Notes under the pieces: generated by a model
Seen by the model: only the letters and a program-made list of their open reading frames with translations
What the model was told of the DNA's origin: nothing
Databases searched by the model: none
Part shown: one piece after another, positions 11,811 to 23,964 of the stretch
Layout: every line of letters begins with the position of its first letter
How positions within the stretch are numbered: the first letter of the stretch is position 1
Translations under genes and position numbers: made by a program
DNA from: Trichoplusia ni
Taxonomy: Eukaryota; Arthropoda; Insecta; Lepidoptera; Noctuidae
Direction: 5' to 3'
DNA: 64,000 nt
Assembly: GCF_003590095.1 (NCBI RefSeq)
Contig: NC_039478.1
Coordinates: 8,680,001 to 8,744,000 of the forward strand

Positions 11811-12029
11811 CTTCTATATTTTTATTTATTTTTTTATTTGGGTCAAAAATATTATTATGTTACTATGGCGACTAATCATTTTAAAATTTGCAACATTTTG
11901 GTTATAAGCATTATATTCAAGAAGTTGTCGCAAAATATACCTACCTACTACTTAAATAGGAAAGTATGTACGTAGCAGACAATACCTAATTTAAAAGTTA
12001 TTAAAATAATATTTATAAAAATACTTTTA

Positions 12030-12395
12030 TGAAAAAAGGTGTGGAGCTCGTGGCTAAGCTATAACCGCATAAGTGATTCGATCACAGGCTAAACTATGCT
12101 TGACGCGGTTGGTCCGTCGATGGGTGACCATCTTTTTCATAACGAGTTCCTCCGTGTTTCGGAAGGCACGTTAAATTGTGGGTCCCGGCTGTTATTCCTC
12201 AATCTTTGACAGTCGTTACAGATAGTCAGAAGCTGAAAAATGTCTGACAGCCAGTCTAACCAAGGGGTATCGTGTTGCCCAGGTAACTGGGTTGAGGAGG
12301 CAGTCGCTCCTTGTAAAACACTGGTACTTAGCTGAAACCGGTTGGACTGGTAGCCGACCCCAACATAGTTGGGAAAAGGCTAGGCCGATGATGAC
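12030..12395 (+). mobile_element. SINE-like element (family C), near full length
   Basis: It begins ggtgtggagctcgtggctaag, with an imperfect tRNA-like B-box region (gtgattcgatcaca). It then runs through 'ttcctccgtgtttcggaaggc' and 'aggcagtcgctccttgtaaa' and ends 'ccccaacatagttgggaaaa' + GATGATG. Two 3' fragments of the same family lie at 4138-4240 and 55510-55562. The GATGATG end resembles LINE-derived SINE tails. No protein is encoded. Confidence 0.8.
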
Positions 12396-14100
12396 TTTTA
12401 TGAAAAAAAATATTGTTAACACATGTATATGAGTCATTTTAATCTACAAGACACAAAAATACTTGTTATTATTCCCCTGCCATAGTGTATTCTTTTTACC
12501 TGGGGTCGGTTCAACATATTGCCTTCTTCTTCCATAGCTTTCTATCTGATGTTGCCTCACAAGAAACACTACATGTATATTATCATGCCGACTTTTACAT
12601 AACCGATCCATAATACTTAAATAAATACACAATATGAAATTTATCATCACAATTAACCTTCTAATTTATCAAGAATCATTCGAACTGGTCCTTCTACAAC
12701 TTTTCTGTACATTAAACACATAAACATTTGAGCATGAGGTCAAGGTAACCGCAAGGAAGACTGCGTCTGACTCAGTATAGTGCTAACGTCCGCAGTTGCG
12801 CGTTGCCAGCACTGGGTACGTTTATTATTTATTATTATTTATTTCGCACTGGCAACCTTGTTTTGTGACAGTTTTTTTTAGAATAAGTGTTTGTTTTGTT
12901 TTTTGTTCCTTTGTGGTTTTTGAGGGCTTTTTTATGTTTTTTTTTTTTTATTGTTATGATTTGAATTAAATTAGTATTTCGAGTTTTATTAAATACTTTT
13001 AACTAATACGGATATATCAATAGGTCGTTTAAGTTATTGTTTTTTTTTTATATCAAACGTAGTTATTTTACAAAAGCACATAAAACCAGAAATATTATTA
13101 TTCATACAAAGTTTATCATTGCGTTAAATACTTTTTACGTGTTAACGAATATAGTTAAATTAGCTATGATTAGATTTTTGCAATATAAAGACTTAAAATA
13201 AGTTTTATACGGTCTACCTTGGGAATGTAATTTTGTTGTAATAAATTTTAAATTGAAAGTCGTCAATGTATGTAATAATTCTACACGAGGACAATAGTCG
13301 TTGTTTCCAATTTATTAATAACATAAATAACTAAAAACATACAAACGACACAAAGATTGTGAGAAGAAATAAATATTTTTATATACCGTGTGTAGATATT
13401 TAATTTAAACAAAACGTAATGTGATGACAAAAAAGTCGTTTTAAGAGGCCAAATATTAAAAACGGAAACCTATGAGGTTCCGTTGTTTGTCCATCCATCT
13501 TCCACCAGGTTGTATCTTATGAATCGTGACTATGCAGTTGAAATTTTCAGCTAATCTAGCACCAACCCTCATAAAAAGAGTAAACTGTTGCCATTTCTTA
13601 ATTTTGATGGGTCATATTTATTTACAAAAAAAAATAAGATGAAGTAGCAGTACAAAGGTACTGCTTATTTCTTTAAAAAATCTCTACCGGCAAACCTGCG
13701 AAAGGACAAATAAATCAGTAAAAGAGACAATAGTGTACAAGAACCGCAAAAGACATATGTGACAAACATAATTTTACCAATAACAAAAGAAAAGGAGTAT
13801 TATATTTTGTACAATGTTGAATACAAAGGTTAAATAATTAACAATGGCTTCTACAACTTGATAGTCGGAAGAATAATTGATGTTACACCACTTAACTTTT
13901 TACTTTCTCTCTCCAGTTACGCGCTGAGTGCCGTGAAAGGGTTAGTTAATGGCTTAATAGCATTGTGGACAATTACAAGAGGGCTATTGTTAGACTACCG
14001 ATAATGTACTCTAAGTTAGAGTGGATAGAACTTAGTTTTAAATAGGAAATAGCAAAGACCGCCCAGGTATTTTTGTAAATATGGAGAGAAAATTGACGCA
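12396..14100. other. AT-rich intergenic DNA
   Basis: I see no gene. Around 13465-13580 a fragment 'gaggttccgttgtttgtccatcc...gttgaaattttcagctaat' resembles widely scattered lepidopteran repeats. Long T runs and low complexity fill much of the rest. Confidence 0.45.
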
Positions 14101-14110
14101 TTTTAAAAAC

Positions 14111-14128
14111 ATATATATATATATATAT
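14111..14128. repeat. (AT)9 microsatellite
   Basis: An uninterrupted run of AT dinucleotides. Confidence 0.9.
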
Positions 14129-14319
14129 TTTAGACCTTATAAGGGGGTCATCAGCTGATCAATATTTTTAATAGGGTTTAGAAATGCAAAAAGTATGGGA
14201 CACGTTTTTTTGGTTTCATTAAATCAATAAAAAACATTCTGACGGACTTATGCGTTCATTGTAGAAAAATTCAATGTATTATAGTAACAAACGTTGCTTA
14301 ACCTCAAATACACCATTTC

Positions 14320-14405
14320 TGAAAATTTCAACTGTTACCTATCACGGTTCGTGAAATACAGCCTGGTGACAGACGGAAAGACAACGTACTTTTATCACAC
14401 GAGCA
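14320..14405 (+). repeat. Dispersed repeat fragment ('cacggttcgtgaaatacagcc-ggtgacagacgg' type)
   Basis: The motif 'tatcacggttcgtgaaatac' + 'agcctggtgacagacgga' recurs in diverged form at about 44525-44575, 53380-53400 (reduced), 61030-61080 and 62995-63060. It is a non-coding dispersed element of unknown class. Confidence 0.55.
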
Positions 14406-14770
14406 AATGACTTTCGTCCGAAATATATACATAAAATTGATTTGAAATTAATCAATTGCTATTTCACAACGACTGCAGATTAAAATCAAATGAGTTTCCT
14501 AATAAAGAGTTCTACTTATCAATGATCACAACCAGACCTCTACAAACGTAGAAATTTCCATCACAAATTACAATCTTTCCATACCTTAATTGTATTGATG
14601 ATAACCCGAGAATACCTTGTGATAAACTGTCTGCGCCGAGCCATAAATAGCTGAAAAATAATTAACATCGATCGGATAAGCCTTCGCTATGAATGGCTGA
14701 TTGTAACTGTGTTTTATAGAGGTTCTTGACATGTTATTTTGTGGATATGATGTTTAAAGATGTATGTTAA

Positions 14771-15010
14771 GAGCTGTTGCCCGCGACTTCGTCCCCGTGG
14801 TTAGAAGATATAAGTTATGATTTATACCAACCCTATTTTTTCACATTTTCCATTGTATCTTCGCTCCTATTAGTCGCAGCGTGATGGTTTATAGCCTAAA
14901 GCCTTCCTCGATGAATGATCTATTTAACACAAAAATATTTTTTTAATTTGGACCAGTAGTTCCTGAGATTAGCGCGTTCAAACAAACAAACAAACTATTC
15001 AGCTTTATAT
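14771..15010 (-). mobile_element. Non-autonomous Helitron, degraded ends
   Basis: It shares its body with the clean copies at 18183-18456 and 44933-45195: 'gctgttgcccgcgacttcgtc', 'tcgctcctattagtcgcagc', 'tgatggtttatagcctaaag', 'agttcctgagattagcgcg'. The terminal CTAG is mutated (GAGC), so this is an older copy. Confidence 0.7.
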
Positions 15011-18000
15011 ATTTGTTTTACCGTAGTGCTTTGGACAATAAGAAAAGTGACAGTAACGTGCAATAGTATAAGTTAGTATGATAAAATAGGTAGTTTGGCT
15101 GAGTAGTTTTTTTTTTTAAGTTTCTAAAATTTTCTGGTATTGTTTGAGTTTGTTTATTCATCTTTTAAATTTAGTTCTCGGTTATTTATCTCAATAAACA
15201 TAAAACATCCATCGGTAGATAGCAAGAAGCGAAACATTATTATGATATCTTTTTTTAACACGAATTTCATCTAAGTATATCGGAATGATCTAAAAAATCT
15301 CCGACACTTCGGCTTTTTGTTTTTAAGCGAGCATAATGTTTTTTAAATCAGATGGGACCTTTGTAAATACGAAACTTACCTATTTTTTCTAACGGGGAAC
15401 CGAACTCAATATAAATCTCCGAGCAGAAGAAGAATCATTATTACTATTCCACTATTTTCACATTTTCCGCTGTTATCAGATTACGTACACATTTAACACT
15501 ATTATCGACTAAAACAGGTGGTTCTCACTAAACAAATAACAAGGAATCTTCCAATTATATCGATGTTAATTAACACTAACCAATTAGGAATGTTTATTCT
15601 CTAATTCTCGCGAAAACTATCGAAGCCGAATGGAGGGATAAATATTAGCTTTTGATGGAAAAAAATCGGTTTCAATAATAATTTAAGATATATAGTAAAC
15701 TTTAGTTTAGCTTCAACCATTTTTGTTCTCTACAAAGCATCTCTATTTGATCTATACAAAGTCCAAAAAACATTTTTTTTGGATCTTGTTTTAAATTTGT
15801 GCCTGTAACTTATGGTTCTAATCGAATCTAATCCGCCCAGAATTGCCATATCTGTAGGACTTTTAGATCATTTGTATAACTAAAAGTTCTGGAGTATCAA
15901 TTCAAAAACAGCATAACGACATCCCTTTTTTCCATATTTTCTCATTCTTCGTCACTTTCTGACGTCATTTCTTAGTCAGATTTTAACTGTTAGAAGGAAA
16001 ATATATGATTCTGAATCATGTTTCGTAGACAAACAGCTGCTGAAAATGATGATAGCATAATATCTTTGACCATGCTTATGACCGCCTAACTCCGATCTTA
16101 ATTTTAATTATTTTCAACTTTCAACAAAAGAAAATCAGATTATTCTCAAAAAAAAACATGGCCTTTGTATAAAAAAAATGTCGACCTGTTTAGATTTTTG
16201 GCAAAATGAATCGCTTTCTTGTAACTTTTTCCATGCACTGACGCCATATTTATCATAATTATCGTTGTCATTTAATTATGTTGTATGCATAGCAACATTA
16301 ATTAAAATACATTTTGTATATTCGGTAAAGAGGTTCGACTCCGGACATGCCAAATCCAACTTACTGATTCGGCATTCATATGACAACCAGGGCTTAACTC
16401 AGAATGAAGTGCTAATAACGGGTCTATATCCAAAATATATAGACTACAACTTATATGAAAAATAAAACGTAAATTATATTTATAACGTTGTGAAATGATT
16501 ATTGATTTGATTATTAAAATAATGAAATCTTAAAAAAAAAACTAATTGCAATTATTTAGACCGATAGCAATCGAGATTTCTATTCTATTTTCTTCGTATC
16601 AAACAATTTACTGAACGTTTTAATAACTCAAAACGTCTCTTTAAACAACATCAAATTAACATAACAAATTAAATAATTACATTGAAATCGATCGATTACA
16701 AAGCAGAACAGTGACAGCACAATGGTAGTCGATAAATCGTTTCCCAACACTTGAACAGGAAGTCACCTCGGACAGCGCAGTAAATACTTCCGCAAATGGT
16801 AGAACTGACGAATTGGGTTGTAGTGTCAACTGCCAGCATATGATTAAGATGCCTTGCTAAAATAAACCTTAGTACTTCGTAATAGAGAGCTTCTCTTACA
16901 AAACTTCTTGCTAAGTACAGGAGGGTAACTGTATACCGATGTTTTGAATATAGAGTGAGTTCACTTGTTTTTTCACTCTTATAGTGAAGGTGAGCTTGTT
17001 CTGCGAGAAGTTTTTTTTAACCGACTACAACCAAGACGGAGGTTCCTAGGTACTATGTATTTAAAAAATATTAAATCGTTTCGTCTTTAATGGTCTTTGT
17101 CAATCAGTATCAACAAAAAAACGTGCACGAACACGACTCTGAAATCCTATTAGTAATTCCGAAAAGGAAAATTAAGATAGATCCATTATTACTACCACAA
17201 CCAATGAGGCATATAGCTGAAATAGTAAAAGGGCAGGCAGAAGCTGAAAAATTAACAAAAGAAATACCTACGTAGAAAATAAACTAAAATATCAACATAT
17301 AGTTTAATAGTCTTATTACTAGCCTTTTAGGGAAAAACCTCTTTCCATACAAAGTATGTATTTAATCTCAAATATTTCCTACATAATCAGAACTAGATAA
17401 ATTCTTGGTTAACGATAAGGCAACTTTCTAGTCTTGACCTTCGGTGCCCTTAGACCATATCTAAGCGATACCATAAATATGCAAACAGTTGGCAGATACT
17501 TAATCTGTTGATACAGATGTACTATGTCTCTTTGTTAATAAAACATAAGGTTATACTGTATATGCATAATGCATATTGTGTACTAGCTAGCCCGCGATCT
17601 GAAACCAATCCAAAATGATCCCACGAAGACATGAAATCGGGATGAAAACCGTTCAGTGATTTTTGCATTAAAGAGGAACGGACATTCCCACATACAAACT
17701 TTCACGATAATAATATTACTAGCCTTAGAGTCGATCAAGTCAAATCTAAATTGGGTGCCTGCAATTGAATATGAACTTTATCGTAAAAGAGTAAAGTTCA
17801 AATTAACTCTAAAATTTCAAGTCGCCGTTTTAACTGGTTTCCCGCCAATAATCGTGACCAAAAGTATCCTATGTCCTTCCCCTGGTCGTAGGCTACCTCC
17901 CCACCAATATTTAGCTAAATCGGTTCAACCGTTCTCGACTTATAAAATTTGTAATTATTATATAGATTAGGATATAAAAGGATGGGCTCAGTATTACCAT
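15011..18000. other. AT-rich intergenic DNA; one ambiguous small ORF
   Basis: No convincing gene is present. A 61-codon frame at 17090-17275 (MVFVNQYQQKNVHEHDSE...) is more charged than the noise around it, with a stretch rich in Lys, Pro, Glu and Ala. It has no recognised domain and may be a transposon remnant. Confidence 0.4.
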
Positions 18001-18011
18001 GAATTCGACTG

Positions 18012-18170
18012 CACGGATAGCAAAGTGGTTGCCAATCCCATTGTAGGGTTCGATCCCCGCGTAGGACAAGCATTTGTGTGATCCACAAATGCTTGTTCTG
18101 AGTTTGGGTGTCCTTGTGCATGTGAATTGCACACAAGGATTAAATCCATTAGTGCGGGAGTCGTTTAAAA
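18012..18170 (+). mobile_element. tRNA-related SINE (family A), copy 1
   Basis: A head 'cacggatagcaaagtggttg' and a B box (gggttcgatcccc) are followed by 'gcgtaggacaagcatttgtg', 'tgatccacaaatgcttgttc' and 'gagtttgggtgtccttgtgc', ending 'gtgcgggagtcgtttaaaa'. This is the reference copy for the family in this window. Confidence 0.85.
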
Positions 18171-18182
18171 TAATATTAATAA

Positions 18183-18456
18183 CTAGCTGTTGCCCGCGAC
18201 TTCGTCAGCGTGGTTAGAAGTATTAGATAGGAATTTTTGAACGGAAGCCCTCGAAGATAAGTAATATTCCCTGCTTTTCCACATTTTCCATTGTATTTTC
18301 GCTCCTATTAGTTGCAGCCTGATGATATATAGCTTAAAACCTTCATCAATGAATGGTCTATTCAACACAAAAAATATTTTTTCAATTTGAACGGCTAGTT
18401 CCTGAGATTATCGCGTTCAAACAAACAAAATCTTCATCTTTATATATAAGTATAGA
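18183..18456 (-). mobile_element. Non-autonomous Helitron, intact ends
   Basis: On the minus strand it begins TCTATAC and ends ...GCAACAGCTAG. It lies between host A and T, exactly as Helitrons insert (5'-TC, 3'-CTRR, A|T target). About 12 nt before the CTAG there is a hairpin-forming CGCG...GTCGCG stretch. It has no coding capacity. It starts 12 bp after the family A SINE at 18012-18170. Confidence 0.8.
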
Positions 18457-21059
18457 TATAGATATTATTATAGATTATAGTTTCGACCTCATCCTTAAAT
18501 AAACACAGTAATTAATATGTTAACACAGTCTGTTATTGGAATAATATTGACTGTATCTGAAGCGTTATCAATGGCGGTTGTTCAGATTGACATCTGTTTT
18601 GCATGACTCGGTCATACGACCTTATCATACCGATCTCGGTAAATAATGGTCCATTTATATTTCTGCAGTAATGATTATTATTAGTGAGTTTGATTTTTAA
18701 TTGGATAGGGATGATAGGCTAATAAAACAAGCTTTTGGGAAAACTTTTCCGAAAATTTGGCGAATGGGAATATGATAAAGAAATACCTTATAGAGTTCTG
18801 TGGGCCGTTTCTGCACTTTAGGTATAACATAGTGAAAAATAAATGAAGCTAATGCTATTTACTATTATTCTACGGATGTAATCTTTATTATCGGTCAATC
18901 CATATCAAATTTTCATTAATATTTAATCAAAATCGATCCAGTCCTTTTTATAGTTATGAATTGTCATTAAATTTGAAGCTACCCTGAAAATTACAGCCTG
19001 CTAGCGTATCGGGAGGTGCTTCAAAATTGAGTTGCCAAAATACGACCGGAAAAACAAATAAACACGAAAGTGAATGTATAAAAACGTGGTAATTAACATT
19101 ACTTCATTGGATAGTTATACTGATGCCACTCCCGAAGAGGTACATAGATTTACTTACCTCTTGAAGGTCTATAAATATTGATCAGGTAGTCCACATTAAA
19201 TCTTATTTAATCCTCAGAGATTATCTGAACTATGGCTTAACAGATAACGAATTTAATATACTATGATATAAATACGTATCTTATAATATTAGTCATTTGT
19301 TTACATTCATAAATACTGTTTACCGTTTCAAAAATTTTTGATGTTACCATTGAATAAGCCCTCACGTGATAAGCCCTTATGGACTCATTGTTTATCAAAT
19401 TCAAAGGCTTTAGAGCGTCTTTTAATAAAGCCATTAAGCCTTTGTTTGATAGGTCGTAAGGATCAACTTAGGAGGAAGTTGTATTAACATTCGTCAAGTT
19501 TATTAAAGCATATATTGAAGATCTATAAACATAAAATATAGTCTAGTAAGATAGTAAGAATTACCCCCTTTTAATTAAAAAGTAAATGTGTTTCGTATAG
19601 AATTAAACCAGCAAAAATCTTCAGATAGGAGCGAAAAAAAACAATATATGGTCTATTATTTCAATCTATCTCATACCGCTGAAGTCGATGGTCGAAAGAT
19701 AAAAAAGTACTTGTGTTACGTCGTTAGAATAAAATGTACGAAATGTGATATGTGAAATTAGTTTGTTGAACTCACAACGGTACTATTTTCATAAAGTAGT
19801 TGTTATGTGTAGCTATGATCTCATGTCTCATGATAAAGATGAAATTATAATTATTAATACATATGTACATAATTACATAGATTATAGATAACAGCTCATT
19901 GAAGAGTAACATGGGTGTAGAGAAGCGCTTTATTAATATCTTTCTCATATCTCCAAATCTGTTATTGCAGCACTTTCATGAAAAACTCTATAAAATTGTA
20001 GGTTGACAGTTTTTCAGGGTTCCGTAATAGAAATATATAGAATAAATAGAAAAAAAAACAAAATCCTATGACTTAAACTCCACAGTCTGTTTGTCTTGTC
20101 AGAATAACTAGCTATTCGCTATAGAACAGACGAATTCCGAAATGTCACACATAAAAGAATACATCACTAACAAAAACATTCGATGCATCAAAGGCATACA
20201 TTTCGAACGTACTTCGACAGTATGTATACTACATAACATATTACTTTAAATGAATCCACGCTGTGATTACATTATTCAAATAAATTGAATGTATAATGCG
20301 TCGATTAGGAAAAGGTTGGCGTCGTCAGTGACCTTTAGTTGAGCTATGCGAAGTTCCGTGACTCTTAGTTAGGGTGTGAGCATAGTGCGTGAGCGATAGC
20401 GGGGAATGTGAAGGTCTTAGCTTTGGAGAGAAAGGGAAAGAGTGGTACAAACTATCTAAACTTCAAGGTTATAGGCGCCTTTTTGATATCAGCAAAAAAG
20501 GAATCCATAAAACATGGATTTATGTATTTATGTCGCTTTACGCAAAAATACAGCTTCTCAATTGTCTATAGTTTTTCAATCAATAGCTAGCTCTTTTTAT
20601 GCATGCTCTGTGTCTGTACAGAAATTAACTAAAACAATATTAATGACAATAATGTTCTTCATAAGAAGTTCGAAATGTACAAAAACTTACATCTATCTTG
20701 GGCTCCACAATAATACCTTTTATGAAAAATCCATTTTGGAGATTTACGGCGGAGCCATAGTTTCCGTTTTGACCTTTTGAGTAACAATAACTTACGATTT
20801 GTAATGTGGAAAAACCTTCTTCTCAGTTTAATATGAACATACCTTAAATTATTTTAATAACAACGACAGTTAAAACGTGAGAAGATTGTTTAATTCAAAA
20901 TTAATCCTTCCGCTTAACACAACCTGGGCCTGACACCACCTGTTAACGAAACATTAATGCGATTGTGGAAGTGAGCTCTTTCTTCGTCGAATAGCGCGTT
21001 GTCACACTTCCAAAACTAATAATAGAAGCAGTAGGAATACTACATTTGAGTTTTGTGTA
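18457..21059. other. AT-rich intergenic DNA
   Basis: No supported gene. Short frames at 20389-20780 overlap in three phases and lack coding character. A small repeat fragment ('gaagctaccctgaaaattac' near 18975, the complement of a motif near 8140) is present. Confidence 0.45.
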
Positions 21060-21235
21060 AAGCAAATGGGGTATCCTCATGAATACCCACCTCCTCGGGG
21101 GATGAATTGGGTAGTGTCAGACTCACACTGACTAAATCTGAACCAAGGTACAACGTCTCCCGCGTTACGCCGGTGCGTTCCATTCCATCGCAACTCATCA
21201 AGCACCGGGCTTTAGGAACCTTGCTCCGAAAATGA
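21060..21235 (+). repeat. Interspersed repeat (family E)
   Basis: The block 'cacctcctcgggggatgaat' + 'tgggtagtgtcagactcaca' + 'ctgactaaatctgaac', then 'gcgttacgccggtgcg', matches the copies at 28545-28730 and (diverged) 8670-8965. Non-coding. Confidence 0.6.
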
Positions 21236-21524
21236 GAGTTAAATTGATGGCTGTATATGTCTATTACCTCAAAATTTCAGTAATGGATTTCTTTAAATAA
21301 ACGCATTCTGCTAGTTGACGCATTGATTAGATTGATGAAAGGCTGGAATCCACACTTAAATATTCTAAAAGGTTTATGATCAGAAGCCCCATTGCATTAG
21401 GGTAGTCAGAACTTGAAAACTTCAAATGTATGAGAATAACATTCCTTTTCAAAAGTGACCTGACGTTGACACTGTCAGTTCAATTCATTTGAAGGATTCG
21501 AACAGCATTAAGGCTGAGCCCGAA

Positions 21525-21605
21525 TTCTGCTTTTTATAAAAGCCCATGAATGAATGGAAATTGGATTAAAATGGCACTTTTCGTACTTTTTTAAGCAATT
21601 TGCCT
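21525..21605 (+). mobile_element. MITE half-element (same family as 4260-4466)
   Basis: It shares 'ccgaattctgct', 'cccatgaatgaatgg' and 'aattggattaaa' with the left arm of the element at 4260. The right inverted arm is not found nearby. Confidence 0.5.
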
Positions 21606-23626
21606 ATACTATAATTGAAAATTACATTAGAATAAAAGAGAACCAAAGAAAATTTTAGAGGTAACAAAAAAAATTAACACGTAGCTCTCCAGTAAAAAAA
21701 AAACAAAACATTATATTAAATCTTGAATTTCAGTGGAAATTCAGTAGACAGAATTTATTTCTTTGGATTTCCAAAAAGCATTTAACTGCATTCAATGAAA
21801 TCTAATCTAAAGACCAATTATATTTAATAATCTCTACCTTATTTCGTAAGAACATTCGCGCACAAGTAAACCAGAACTGAACTTCCAGATCCAATTACTC
21901 CAAAAGCTCCAAAAATGTCATTTTAAAGTAACCCGACATTTAGTATTGCCTCATTCTGGGCTGATACTCGTGTTATGTCAAGGCCCACCGTGATAGGATA
22001 CGATGGTATTTCGGCATTGTTCTCAAATGTTACGCGTCCTATTTACCGTTTTGTAATTGCATTTGAATTGTATTTGATAGTTGTGCTCAAGATTCGCATC
22101 GGATTATTTTAAATTATTGTACATTTTAAATTGTGAAATAGTATTTGTAAAAAATAAGGTTTTTTTGGAAAGAGAGATACGGCTAATTTATTTTTTTTGT
22201 CGAATGTTTCGTGGTTCCATCAAATGTTGAATGTTGTATTTATGCAAAACAATTAGCGCTTGATTATAAATAATATGAAACTAGTTAAAATTTCAAATAC
22301 CACTCTCAAATGTATGAAAATTACAGATCATAGTGCGTAAACCATTTCGATACTCTTGAAAAGTGTCTCGGCTTTATGGCAGAAAAAAAACTGTTGCCGT
22401 TTATTATAATTTAATAGAAAAACACATCTTTATAAGTACCTTGCTTAGGCCTTTAACATTCACTTACAATCTTTATTAAAATACCCTAAAAACAGAAAAT
22501 CGCGTAGGCTTTTGTTTCAAGTCATTCAAGATTCTCATCTAACAAAGGAACACAGTTCAAGACACTTTGGTAAAAATGTCAAACAAGGTGTTTCCCTCAT
22601 TGCTACGTTGAGTCATGGGTTCAATGTACCATCAAGTGTAATTCTATACTTAGTCATGTTGCGGACATCAGTAATGGATGAAACCGTTACTCTGTCAAGG
22701 ATAATCACGTCGAAAACAATGGAAAACGTTTAGACAAGTTTCAAAGGCCTCACGTTTCGTAAGAAAAGTTCATTCTTTAAGAGAATTTTAGGAGTAAGTA
22801 AGTATAATACTGAAATGTATTTTAAAATAATATCGAAAACTCATCATGATCCAAGCAGATATAAGTCTCTACTACAGGTTACTTTTCTGGTAGTTTATTG
22901 CTTTAAAGAAATAGTAACTCACGATATACTTAACTAATAATACTTTTTGACATGACAATAAATCCTCAAATAAAGATTACATAGGTCCAACTGACCCAAC
23001 AAACGTTGATCTTTAAATAATTTCTAGGAAATTTTATGTTGTTTTATAATTGCCTCGAACAGACTGAGTAGGTCTAAAACCAAACAACAACAAAACAGAA
23101 GTGTGGAAAAATAAGGTCTGCAATGCATTCATGGCAAAATAAATAAATATTGTTGAAACAATACTAGTAATTTTTTGATCAGAAGTCTTAGTCAACACTG
23201 TTCTAGCCTAATTTATCTGCCTCCAAAAGGCATCGGAGCGTACAAACAGATATATTTTTTGCCTACAATTTGGTGTAGTTGACATGGCTGCCCTTGGCAA
23301 CATGTTTTTTAATGGAAAAGCAAGGACATCGTTCGATAAAGACGTAATAATTATATCAGCGACACTTATTCTATTGAATAATGTTCTTGAATTTTCTGCT
23401 GCTCTAGTAATTTTTTGAAGTCGTGGTGTACTCTTGATGAGTACGAAACAAAAAAAAAGGTTTTTTTCTTTTGGTATGTCATTGGCCTTTATGCGTGACA
23501 AATACATCGTTATTTGATGTTTATTTAGGTTAAGTGCAATAAACAAACTAAATAAGTATTTGGAATACAAAATAAGGAGTGTCAACAAAATTCTGCATAA
23601 AATGAATCATCAAAAGCGGACTTTTT
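21606..23626. other. AT-rich intergenic DNA upstream of gene 1
   Basis: No recognised element. The largest frame (23208-23588, minus, 126 codons) has no domain, no coding bias and no neighbours that support it. Confidence 0.45.
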
Positions 23627-23833
23627 TTAAACGACTCCCGCACTATGAAATTGAATCCTTGTGTCGCGGGGGGCTTCACAAACAATCAAATCAAATGCAC
23701 AAAGACACCCAGACTCAGTACAGGCATTCGTGGTTCACACAAATGCTTGTCTTACGCGGGGATCGAAACCGCGACACGTCGCGCATAGTGGGTTTTGGCG
23801 TGGTGTCCTCAACCACTCGGCTATCCGTGCAGG
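23627..23833 (-). mobile_element. tRNA-related SINE (family A), copy 2
   Basis: Near full length on the minus strand: 'tgcacggatagccgagtgg' head, 'cgcgacgtgtcgcggtttcg' B-box region, 'gacaagcatttgtgtgaacc', 'gagtctgggtgtctttgtgc', and the 'cacaaggattcaatttcata' to 'gtgcgggagtcgttta' end. It lies 130 bp upstream of gene 1's first coding exon. Confidence 0.85.
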
Positions 23834-23964
23834 ACAATCAAAATTTTATACTTTGACTTAAGAATAATGTTGAATGTTATTTTTTTTTTACTGTATCACA
23901 GTTTTATACTCTAGCTGTTGCCAGCGTTCCGCTTGTTAAATACTTTTTATTATCTAGTTTCAGG

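Noticed and set aside
11594..11875. ORFs on both strands (65 and 83 codons)
   Set aside because: Both run through the family B SINE; the same frame reappears at the other copy (52778-52963).
23208..23588. 126-codon minus-strand ORF
   Set aside because: It has no domain, no coding-like composition and no splice or promoter context, and it lies in AT-rich DNA where such frames arise by chance.
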